From NCBI GenBank assembly GCA_037042915.1, contig CM073198.1:1364001-1428000 (forward strand): a stretch of 64,000 nt of DNA, written 5' to 3'. The position numbers and the translations under genes are program-made. Under the pieces are notes generated by a model. That model saw only the letters and a list, made by a program, of their open reading frames with translations. It had not been told where the DNA came from and ran no database searches. Numbering within the stretch: position 1 is the first letter of the stretch; every line of letters begins with the position of its first letter. This document shows positions 1 to 10,179 of the stretch, in pieces. This DNA comes from Auricularia sp. M13. Taxonomy: Eukaryota; Basidiomycota; Agaricomycetes; Auriculariales; Auriculariaceae.

Positions 1-181
1 CGTTGCCTCCCAATACCAGGTTGACGATGGTCTTACAGTAGTTTGCAGAGGCTCGCGCTCCGTCTCATAGCGGCTGGAGTGTGGCAACGCATTGCTGTGA
101 GCTCGTACGCGATAGAAATACTTATCCAAACCCATCCTCATAGTGCTGTTTAATTGGCTGTCTAGAGTTGATTCTGCGCAG

Positions 182-423
182 CCCGATTGGAAGTCGTGGT
201 CCTCAGGGAGTCAGATGGTCGAGGCCCGGATGAGACCTCAATTGACATTTCCGGTGGGCCGAACATGGTGCGTCAAAACATGAACAGCGGACGTAATCAC
301 GCATTCAGTCCTGTCATGAAAGACATAATCCTGAACCTGGCTCAATCAATTTCTAAGAAGGCCGTCGCGGCCGCTGCGAGCAGGGACGACCTGTCAAAGT
401 CAAGTGCGCGCATTTCGCGGTAA
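182..423 (+). CDS. probable 3'-terminal exon of an upstream gene (partial)
   Basis: An open frame of about 80 codons ends with TAA at 421-423. It has no ATG near its 5' end and an in-frame stop at 169, but a good splice acceptor (TCTGCGCAG) ends at 181, so it reads as a last exon entered in phase 1. The peptide is hydrophilic with an Ala/Lys/Ser-rich helical tail. I do not recognise a family. Only 46 bp separate its stop from the Rap1 start codon, so the two genes would be tightly packed head to tail. It could also be a chance frame. Confidence 0.35.
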
Positions 424-469
424 TTGCCGGAACGTGGTTGACCTCCGACTTTGCTCTTATAACGAAACC

Positions 470-2813
470 ATGGCCCAACAGCCTCCGCAAGTAAGATTAA
501 CGCGTCATTTACGAATATTATTGTTTACCTGAATACAGATCTTCAGAGATGAGGACGGCCATCGTATATTATTCGGCATACGGCTGGGGAACGGGGCTGA
601 GGCCGACCGCGAACGCGACCGCGTCAAGGAGCTTGTAGAGGTTCGCGCGAATTCAAAAATTAAATCAAAATGTTAACCAGAACCTACAGAGCCACGGCGG
701 ACGCGTAGTCGGCTACTCTGCATACCCCAAGACCGGCTACATGTTAGTTGACACTGAGACAGACGAAGGCCGTCAGTTGTCGACCGAACGTCACGCTCCG
801 CCTCAACGCTACGTCGTACACTATGCCTGGCCCGAACTCTGCATAAACGCAGGAAGAATCTTGCCGCCGCTGCTCCACCCGCCTGTGTTTGTGCTGGACG
901 GCGAACCGGTCAAGATACACCTGCACAAGAGCTTGTCGCACGATAGCGCCGAGGCGCTTCGCGATTTGATTCAGGTGGGAGAATATTCCTGGGATACGTG
1001 CTATGCTAATCTGTGCATTCAGGACTATGGTGGCGACACGGATATAGATCCCGACGAGGCCAACGTGATCATTGCCAGCCAGAAGCATGTTTCGTATCGC
1101 ACGCTGCTCAAGCGCTACAAAGGCGCTGTCCAGACGCCTCCCTGGGTATACCGCATGATCAAGCGAGGCAAGCCATTGGTGGCAGCTCCACTTCCGGGCC
1201 CACCTGAGGTACCCCAGCCTGCGGCATTACCGCGGCAGTTGGAGGAGGTGGAGGTGAACCGCGGGAAAGAGCCCGAATTCGAGGACCTTTTCCCTCATCA
1301 ACCTCCAAGCAGAGAACGCGTGGGGTACGTATGGTACTTTTAAGCTCGCCCTCTTTCATGAACGTGTTGTAGGTTCACACCAGAGGAAGACCTCCAGTTC
1401 ATCAAGTACCTCGCCGATCTCGACGTCCTCATCGCCGGCGGTCTTGCGGGCAACTCCCTCTATCAGCACATGCGAGATACGGTGCGTTCGTGCCTCCCCG
1501 CTAATCAATTCTAACTCGCAGACAGCAACCGTGGGCAAAGCGCCATACATGGCAGTCGTGGCGACAGCGATACCATAGGAATAAGGCCATATACATTGAG
1601 CACATCTGCAAGCAAGCCAGACGCAACTACGCCGCGCTGCCGCCGCCGAAGAAGCGAGAGGTCCAAGAGCGGTACAAGATCCGCAAGGAGATGGACAAGG
1701 CCAAGGCCAGGCGGCGACGCGAGCAGCTTGAGCTCGATGAGTTTGGTTTACACAAAATTCTCGGTCTGCCAGGCGATGCGTCGGAGGAGGCAGAGGATGT
1801 GTACGACCTGTGGGCACAGCAGATGCCCGATGACGAGCCTGTTCGGCCGCAGAATGCGCGCCGACAGCGCGCTGTGGACGAGGATGAGGTGCATGGCCAG
1901 GAAGAGGAGGAAGAGGAGGAGGCTGCCGCGCTGGAGGAGGAACCGCCGGTGCAAGACAACGACGCAGACTTCCTGTGAGTGCTTGTGGAGCTCGGGCCGT
2001 GCAGTTGCTGAATCGTGCACGTGCAGCCAAGGCTATGTGGGCGAGATGAACACCATTGACTATGGCCAAGCCGTAGCTGCGAACGACGTGGAGGAGGATG
2101 CGATAGTGCCGGTGCGACCGCCCTCACCGGCCGCGCCGCCGGTCCAGCCGCGCCGCGCGACGCGTGTCGGCTCAAAGGCGCCGCAGCTGATGCCCCCACC
2201 CGCGGCCAAACCGGCGTCCCGCGCCGTGCCCGCCCCTCCAGTAGCAGGCCTGCTGCACGCACCCGCACAGCCGGTAGCGGGGCCCTCGCGTCTGCCCGCG
2301 TCTCGCAGAGACTCGATGGCCGAAGTGGAGAACGCGCTCGTCCCCGACTCCGAGTCGGACGCGCCCAGACGCAACGGCAAACGCAGGGGCAAACGCGGGC
2401 ACGTCAGCTCAGACGACGAGGACGCGCAGCTGCTCCTGCAGCATCACGAGATCCTCAAAAGCGTGAACCAGCAGCCACCGCAGCTGGCGCCGCCGTCACC
2501 GCAGCCGCCGAAGCCGACGAAGAAATTGCGCGCCGCCGCGCCCGATCAGACCGTGACGGTTTCGCCGCGTAAGCTGCGCGCGCGACCGGGATCCGTCGCT
2601 CCTCCCGCGAAGCGGCGCGCAACGTCTGTTAGAGTCGCGCCGGCGCCGGTCCCAATTGTGCGCGCGGGCAGCAGCACGAGCGAGGCCGACGGCGCGTTCA
2701 GGCCGCCCCGAAATACGCGTGCGCGTGCGGTCCGGGATGCGCAAACGCCGTTCACCCCTCTGCCGAATACGCGCGCGGCGCAGGTGACGAATTCGCGTGG
2801 GGATGCTGTATAG
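470..2813 (+). CDS. rap1: Rap1-like telomere-associated protein (BRCT-BRCT-Myb)
   Basis: Exons 470-490, 539-640, 681-1324, 1373-1481, 1526-1974 and 2027-2813 join in frame to give 703 aa. Residues 8-95 form a BRCT fold starting IFRDEDG and ending at the conserved Trp of HYAWPELC. A second BRCT-like unit runs from FVLDGEPV (about 111) to the Trp of PPWVYRMIKRG (about 196). The Myb domain starts FTPEEDLQFIKYL (257) and contains the Rap1 hallmark RHTWQSWRQRY. An acidic stretch follows near 425, then a long disordered Pro/Arg/Ala-rich tail. Rap1 is recruited to telomeres, usually through a TRF/Taz1-type protein, and limits telomere length and fusion. No clear C-terminal RCT domain is visible, so the tail may have diverged or the domain may be absent. 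The order BRCT then Myb is diagnostic. Confidence 0.82.
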
Positions 2814-3022
2814 TGTTGGGACTTTGACGAGACAGCCTGTAGTTTGTTTCTCGGTCTTCGAATCTCTCCCGCTGTAACGTTATGTAGGTTTTCCTTGCAG
2901 AAATTATCCCTCTATAGTCTTTAATTCTGGTTCGCGTAGTTTCTGAAAGTCACTTTGAAAGGTGAATAAACACTTTAGGACTCCGAAACATCCGTCGGCT
3001 CCGTACCACCGTTACTTGAATC

Positions 3023-4295
3023 ATGGTGCGCCGTGCGCAATCTGTGCCTTCGAATTATTTCCTGACCCTCCGTGTCTTTGCCTATAGCGACCGATATTGT
3101 TGCAAGGTACGCCTGGCATTCTCCCTTTGTGCCTAACTCAATTTTGGTAGGCCATGAGCGTTCCCTCACCCAAATCAAATACAACAAGGAAGGCGACCTG
3201 CTTTTCTCATGCAGTAAAGACCAGCAGGTCAACGTCTGGTACTCGACGAACGGCGAGCGTTTAGGCACCTATGATGGCCATAATGGCACAGTATGGACGC
3301 TGGACGTGGACTGTGCGTACTAAACTTCTCGGATTATCGAATTATCGCTAATATCACTCTTTCACGCAGTCGAATCGCGCTTTCTGGTTACGGGCAGCGC
3401 AGACAACACGATGAAGCTCTGGAACGTGCAGACGGGCAAATGTCTATTCACTTGGGAATTCCCAACGGCCGTGAAGCGCGTCTCACTATCCGAGAACGGC
3501 GACCGGGTCGTCTGCGTCACTGAGCAGCGCATGGGCCACCAGGGCGCCATCCGCGTCTTTGCTATCAACCGGACGGGCGATGGCAGCCAACGTACGTGCA
3601 TTGTAATCGTCCTGCAGGTATCTCCAGTGTCTAATTTGCGCATTTAGAATCGACCGAGCCGCTGAGCATGTTCCACCCTGTCGGCTCGAAGGCGACGGTC
3701 GTGTCATTCGCGCACAAGCCGACGATGCTCGTCACGGGCCACGAGAGCGGCAAGGTCGCCCTGTTCGACGCCGAGACCGGGGACGAGGTCGCCACGAACC
3801 AGAAAGCGCACATGGAGCAGGTTACCGACCTGCAGCTCGCGCCGGACCGCAGCTACTTCATCACGAGCTCGAAGGACAAGACGGCCAAGCTGCACGAGAC
3901 GGCCACGCTCGCCGTGCTCAAGACCTACGCGACGGAGACGCCGCTCAACAGCGCCGCCATCGCGCCCCTCCGGCCTTACGTGCTGCTCGGTGGTGGCCAG
4001 GAAGCCATGAACGTCACGACGACGTCGACACGCCAGGGCAAATTCGAGACGCGCTTCTGGCACAAGGTGTTTGAGGAGGAGGTGGGCCGTGTGCGTGGCC
4101 ATTTCGGACCGATCAACACGTTCGTTTCTTCTTTTCCTCCAAGCTATCCTTTGCTCATCGAAATCTAGTATTGCTGTGCACCCATCCGGGAAGAGCTACG
4201 CAAGTGGCGGAGAAGACGGCTTTGTGCGTGTCCACCATTTCGACGAGTCATATTTCAAGGCGCGGCCATATGGTGATTTTGAGCCAGATCCCTAG
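3023..4295 (+). CDS. TIF34: eukaryotic translation initiation factor 3 subunit I (WD40)
   Basis: Exons 3023-3025, 3088-3106, 3151-3312, 3370-3591, 3648-4119 and 4169-4295 give 334 aa, the usual eIF3i length. The protein begins [19 protein letters not shown], the conserved eIF3i start, and ends [20 protein letters not shown] plus a short DPDP-type tail, also typical. Seven WD40 blades are expected; [15 protein letters not shown] and [10 protein letters not shown] are clear repeat cores. The subunit is part of the eIF3 complex that loads mRNA onto the 40S ribosome. The start codon stands alone in the first coding exon, because a GT follows ATG directly; choosing this start restores the family N-terminus exactly. 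Downstream there is no gene until 5014. Confidence 0.93.
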
Positions 4296-5013
4296 TTCAG
4301 TGTGTATTCATTACCACCCAAAATGTTGCATGGCCTACGCCGAGGTGAAATGCATAGTTGTTTTTTCTGTTGCATACCACATCCAAGGAAGGCAGCAGGC
4401 GCGCAAATTACCCAACCCGAAGAGAAGGTCTATACCGATTGATTAGATTATGGGTCGACTTTGCAAAGAAGATGCTCGTTCGGGAGTGGGAAGCTGCGGG
4501 ATGTATAACGGTGTATAGTAGTGTCTGAATACTGGTTGCAGGAGCAGTGAGTGTCCTTTGTCGAGGACTCCTCAACCAGTCAAGTGAAACCAATAACACT
4601 GATAAACGGGTTATCTGGATGAGTTGGCGATAATGCAAGAAATTGCCAATATTAAGAGACCCAGTGTTGCCATGTGCGACGCCACCCTGCAACGGCGAAC
4701 GACGACGTCCTGCCGCTTCCCAGACCCTCACCAGCTCCCTGGCTTAGCGCTACGAGTCACTGGTAGCACGGTCGACGTGGCTAGGCATTCCAGCAGAGTC
4801 ATCTGAAAACTGAGACACCGGTGTGTTGGGCACGAGGCCAGTCTCAGCCAGCCTCCGGACGCAGCCGTTCCCGACGCTTGCCTTTCGCCCGCCATTGCCG
4901 CTGCTCGTCCGCCTGCGCGCCGTCTCCTTTCGAATTCCGCACTGCGCTTATAATCGGGGCCAGCCCAACCGGTACTGGGAGGCAGCAGCTCACGCGCCTA
5001 CTAGGGGCTCTCC
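4296..5013. other. intergenic, no gene seen
   Basis: This is the eIF3i 3' flank and the promoter of the serine-rich gene. Short frames occur but none has splice or family support. The last 150 bases are pyrimidine-rich on the plus strand, as is common upstream of fungal start codons. Confidence 0.5.
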
Positions 5014-8000
5014 ATGAGTAGCAGCAGACCGGTGCTCAGCGCGCGACGGCGGCCATCTTCAGCGATCTTCATTGGCAGCAACGGCAGCGGGCCCCCCGAC
5101 CTGCCCTCGCCGCCGAGCCCGGTCTCGTCCAACGAGGACCTGCCCGGCCTGAACGGCAGAATCGCCCATTTGCCGTCGCCGCCTCACACCAACTCGACCG
5201 GGAGCAAGAGCAGCACGGGCAGCGGCAGCGTACGGATGCCCGACAATAGCGCGCACAGGCGCAGCTTTGTTGGCATCGAGGACGACGACGAGGAGCATGA
5301 GCGCGACGAGGATGACACCGCACGACTCTCGGACGACAGACGAAAACCCGAAAACGAGCCTGAGCGCTCGGTTCAACGAGTGAAGAGCCTGACTGAACGA
5401 AACAGACAGGTGAGATATTGCCATTACATTGCCTGAATCGTTGTTTGGGGCCTGTCAAACCTCTGTCTCGAGCGTGACAGGGATCGTCGCTCAACCGTCC
5501 AACCATTCAACCATTCTTGACATTTGACTATCCCACAACTATCCCGACATTCCTTTTTGCTCATACATTTTCACTGACACATCGTTTCAGGTTCTGGACA
5601 AGATTGCTTCAATTTCTTCGGGCTCGAGACTCGTGGCGCCGTCACCGACAACTCGAGCCCAGCCTTCCCCTTCTGCTACCCCTTTCCCCTCCGCGACCGT
5701 CTCCAACCGCGTCTCCTTTACCCGCTCGCGCCGCGAAGTCGATTTCTCCGGCTCGGAGACGGAGCGCGAGGGTCATGATCGCACACGCAGTGCGCCAGAG
5801 GACCTGGCCGATGTTCGCCGCTACTCGACCGCTTCGTCGGACGACCGTTCTATAACCCCGCCGTCGTCCAGCTCCAGACGATCCGGCGAATACGAAAGTT
5901 CAAGCTCCAGACGATCCGGGGAATACGAGAGTTCGAACTCTAATTCCCGGCGCTCCGGGGAGTACGAGAGCTCTGGCTCGCGCGAATACCGCTCTCAAAG
6001 GGCCCGCTTGATTTCTGCGCCGTCCCCAGCTGCCTCACCCAAACGGCCACAAATCCGATCTTTGGCGTCTTCCACAGCTACATTCACTACGCCTGGCAGT
6101 CCTCGCTCGCGACGATTATCAGTATCCGAGCAATATGTGGAGGAGGAAGAAGAGCCGATCAGCATTACTCTCAACCGCGGATCCAGTAGCAAGAAGCGGC
6201 AGCCACTGCCGCGCGAATTCACTACCACCAGCGGTAGTGTACGGCGAAGCCTGGACGGCAGGGTACGTTCTAGCTCTCCGCGTGGCATCCGTACTGACGC
6301 AGCGCAGACCTCGGGTTATCCGCCAGAGACACCATCAAGACCGCGCTCTCCAGAGGCGTACGTAGGACGGGGTTCGCCATCTCCGACAGGGTCGCCCGCC
6401 ACCTTTTCCCTCAACGAGCGCTCGCCACGCGTGCAGAAACCCGGCCGGGCGGCGACACTGCGCGAGAATGGGCACGGGACGTCATACGCCGCAAGCCCGT
6501 TGTCGCCACATCGTGACCGCAGGACCGCGAGGTGGTCGTTGTCGAGCGACTTGTCCAGCCGCATGACGGAAGAGTCCGACATGACTACCACTTCGCGCTC
6601 GAGTCGACATCGCCCACAGGCCAGCGAGAGCGGCGTCGGCAACCGCAGCTTGCGGTCGCCGGCGGATCCGGACGACGTATTTGGGCGCGGCGGGCGCTCG
6701 ACGACACGCAGCATCCAGGGTGTGCTCTCACGCCCCTCGACGTCGATGGGCGGCGAGGACGACCATCAACCCGGTCGGCGATCACGCACGGCTTTATCGC
6801 CAGCGCCACCACGCGCGGGCTCAGGCTTCCAGTCTCCGGGCACGACCATGCGCATGTCGCAGCAGCCGGCGTCGGAACACGCGAAACTCATGATGGACGC
6901 GCTGAACATGTTCGAAAGCCAGTTAGCGCGGTTCACAAGTACCGCTCCTCCGGCCTCTGCAGGCGGCGCAACACCAACAGGAAGTGGCACAGCGCCACAA
7001 GTGCACGAGCTGCTCCGCAATGCTGCAACGCTGGCGCAGAGTGCACAAGCGCTCAATACCCTGCTGCGCGGTGCCACTGCGCGCGCGCTGGAGGCGCAGA
7101 TCGATGCCGAGGTCGGGGAGGCGCCGACGATGGTCGATGCCGGCGAGGTGTGGCGCCGCGTAGGAGGCGAGTACCGCGAATGCATGCGCGCGAGCGACGA
7201 CGTCGTGCGCGGCGTCACTGGCGTTCTGCTCGGCGTCGGTCGCGTTGTGCGCGAGAGTAGCAGCGGGCACCTGCGCACCGGCTCGGACGACGGCAGCACT
7301 GGCATGTCGGGGCGCCGGACGGCCGAGGGCATCCGGCCGTCCACGTCCATGAGCGCGGTGCGCCCGCGGGAACAGGATGATGCCCGCGACCGCCGCCGAA
7401 CAGAAGAGTTCGCGCCGCCGCCATCGGCGACCAGGGAGCGTGCGTCCAATACTGCTACCCTTGGCGCTCGCTCCGCTTCTCGCCTGGAGCGCCGTCGAGG
7501 CGGCAGCTTGGAGCAGGTGGAGGCGTCACCGACACCAACCCCGGCGAACTCTTCCAACTCTTCACGGAGCAGCGACTTCCATTCCAGCGCTCATGCCCGC
7601 ACGCTCCCCCCGATATCGATACCCCCGCCCACTCCGACGTTGCCGAGCGAGACGCTGCTCCGGCGCAAGGCCAGCACGCCCGCTGCAAATTCAAACAAAC
7701 CGCGGACTCCTGCGGCAAATCGGCTGAGCATGGCGAGCGGGAGCTCCGCAGCGACTATCCGGGCTTCGCCGGCGAGCGCGGTCGTGACGCCGACGCATGT
7801 CACATCGCCGATTGGCGAGCAGCCTGGGGGCTCGTCACGACGCGGCGCTCTGGCTAGTGCGACCTTCTTCAGCACGGCCGGGCGCGCGCGTGGCGCGAGC
7901 ATCACGCTGTCAGGACTGCAAGAGCGAGACGCTGCTCGGAAGCGCACGATAAGCGCAACTGACCGCGATCCAGACGCAGTCAGAGCCGCCGCGGCCACCA

Positions 8001-8095
8001 TCTCGTCAAGACAGCGTGAGCGCGAGCCAGTCACTCCAGCACCTTCGCGACCGCGGACTGAGCGGCGGCGGACGGTGACTGAGATGTTCTCTTAG
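5014..8095 (+). CDS. serine-rich, largely disordered protein of unknown function
   Basis: Two exons, 5014-5409 and 5591-8095, encode 966 aa. The join (ERNRQ/VLDKIAS) uses GTGAGA and TTTCAG. Most of the chain is Ser/Arg/Pro/Thr-rich with many RS and SP sites, suggesting heavy phosphorylation. Three near-perfect tandem units built on SRRSGEYESS lie at 5874-5985. Two parts look folded: a short helix at the exon junction (SLTERNRQVLDKIASIS) and a helical stretch encoded about 6880-7260 (from HAKLMMDALNMFE through VGGEYRECMRASDDVV). No catalytic motif or membrane segment is visible. Agaricomycete proteins with this layout exist, but I cannot name a function; a cytoskeletal or polarity scaffold is a guess only. 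Confidence 0.8.
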
Positions 8096-8705
8096 CAGGC
8101 CTCGAAAAGTGCGTCTGTTCCCCGTCAGCTTTGCAGCGCCCGTGCTTATTATTGTTCCGCGCAGGCTTGCATTTCTGGTCAAAAGCTTTTTCTTGTGCTT
8201 TGTGCCTCGTATATGGGATTACACTACCTTCCGCACGGACAACCGTAATCATCATTCCTTCCGACCCGAACGCCACCCCACGCCCTCCCTCATCCACGCC
8301 TATCACACCCCCTCAAGCGTCCTTTCAGACATGTCCCCCGATTTCGCTGTTGTGTGACAAAATGGCCCTCCAAGTCTGACTTCTCGTCTGTCCTTTACTC
8401 GACGACTGTCTGGTTACTGCTCCGCCTCCTTCTCCCCTCTGTGTGACTTTTTCATGGTCCCCGCCTGCTGATTCTTATATGGTCCGTGCCCGCCTGTGTA
8501 CAAACGTCCTCCTCTCCTCCGTTTGCTTTTATTCCCTCTTCTTTTCTCGTGCCTGCGGAGGGCTGTATTAACGATGTATACTGTTCGTGACTTATAGAAT
8601 CCATGCGCTATGCCACGAATCTTTCCCGTGCCGATTCACTGGATAAATTGCTGTCAAGCTGAAGGCAGTATAAAGGGGGCGGAGATTCATGTCAGCGATT
8701 CGGTT
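8096..8705. other. intergenic, pyrimidine-rich promoter region
   Basis: From about 8250 to 8560 the plus strand is a long C/T-rich tract, then a TATA element precedes the Nudix gene. No supported coding region was found. Confidence 0.5.
8669..8675 (+). promoter_or_regulatory. TATA box of the Nudix gene
   Basis: TATAAAG lies 37 bp upstream of the first plausible ATG (8706). Spacing and orientation fit a core promoter that transcribes the gene from about 8700, which favours starts at 8706 or 8793 over the upstream ATG at 8610. Confidence 0.5.
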
Positions 8706-9574
8706 ATGACCGCATCGTTGTGTCGACCAGCACTACTGCAGCTTAGAACTTCCCTTCAATTCGCCGGTTCGCAGCTCAACGTTTGCCGTTCCATGTCGCA
8801 GCAACCCCGCGTGATACGCTCCGAGGATCTGAACCCTGCGGATGCCAAGTCAGTCACTTCGTCATCGACAAGAGATCGCTCTTACTCAAATTTATACAGA
8901 TGGGTTACACTTCAGAAGCTGACCTGGGTCGATCCAACTGGCCGCGAGCGACTCTGGGAGGTTGCTAAACGCAAGACCCGGGGTTCATCTGGGATTGACG
9001 CTGTCGCTGTTCTCGCACTCTTGGAACCACGCACTCCGAACGCTTTCCGCCCAAGCACCGTGATCATCGAACAATATCGCCCTCCTATTGGTCAAAATGT
9101 TGTCGAGCTTCCAGCTGGCCTCATCGATGGCGACGAATCGCCTGAAACGGCTGCCATACGCGAGCTGCGCGAGGAAACGGGCTACGAAACGGAGGACGTT
9201 GTTGAAAGCAGCACCTTGATGGTCAGCGATCCCGGTCAGTGCGCCCCACAGAGCATCTGGCGCTGATGGGTGACCGTGAAGTGTCCGCAACCAGGTATGA
9301 CCAACGCGAATATGAAGCTTGTCGTGCTGCGCGTCGTGGTGGACGACATCTCGCAGCTTCCCAAGCAGCAGCTCGATGAGGGCGAGTTTATCGTTCGTAG
9401 GACGGTAGAACTGGCCTCGCTGTCGGACGAGCTCAAAAGTAGGGCCTTTCCTTATTTCCAAGGTTTCATACTGATATTGCTTGTTTAGAGTATGAGCAGA
9501 AGGGCTTTGCCATCGATGCGCGTTTGTCGCATTTCGCAATCGGCTACGAATTGGCCCTCAAGACGAAGGCGTAG
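8706..9574 (+). CDS. Nudix hydrolase, ADP-ribose pyrophosphatase type (YSA1/NUDT5-like)
   Basis: Exons 8706-8848, 8900-9234, 9295-9438 and 9489-9574 give 235 aa. The Nudix box is complete at residues 121-143, with the pattern G-x5-E-x7-R-E-L-x-E-E-x-G (REL then REETGY). The preceding WVTLQKLTWVDPTG and EQYRPPIG are typical of the YSA1/NUDT5 group, which hydrolyses ADP-ribose to AMP and ribose-5-phosphate. The first 29 residues contain Arg and hydroxylated residues but no acidic ones, resembling a mitochondrial presequence. A second in-frame Met (8793) would give the shorter cytosolic form. The substrate is inferred from the family. Confidence 0.92.
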
Positions 9575-10179
9575 GAAATGTAGCATTAGACTGTAATCCC
9601 AATAGTTGTATCAAAGGTTTGCAGAACAAATCCGGACCCGCATCCATGTTCGCTTACTGAAGTGACGCTGAACATTTCTCTGAAAGCACAGCGTCTTCTC
9701 GAAGATTCTGACGCGCATTGTCCCGCACGCGTCGACAAAGCCAGGACAAAGCAGTCCGCTTCGGAGTTGCAATGCGTGTTGGCTCCTCACGATCATCAGT
9801 GTGATCCAGAGTCTTTTCACTGCCTTCCTGGACGATATGTACCGGCTCGTGCACAACACTCCTGGTCCTGTGCTTCAGTTCAAAATACTTGATTCGACTT
9901 TCGAATGTTCTAGCATGCCTCCACGTTGCTACACGTACAAGGCGTCGGCAAGCCGACAACTTCTTCCTTTCTGGGCATGTGCGCATCAACTTCAGCGACG
10001 GCTCCGTGAATCCGCGTTTTTCGCAACCTTTTGCCACCCCGTGCCACCGTTGACTCGAGCCTTTTTTGTTCTCGTCTATTCCACCGGCAGCTGCGAAACT
10101 AGTCATCGGCAAAGGCCTTCAACCTTTATATTTGACCGCGACTGAGAATCCTGTTGCTCATTCGAGCCCCACAGTCCTC
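9575..10179. other. intergenic, no gene seen
   Basis: About 600 bp between the Nudix stop and the rvt start. Several short frames overlap on both strands, but none has splice sites or recognisable content. It presumably holds the Nudix terminator and the rvt promoter. Confidence 0.45.

Noticed and set aside
1596-2000. Plus-strand frame starting at 1596 as a separate gene
   Set aside because: Only its part after 2027 is coding, as the last Rap1 exon; the earlier part overlaps Rap1 exon 5 in another frame.
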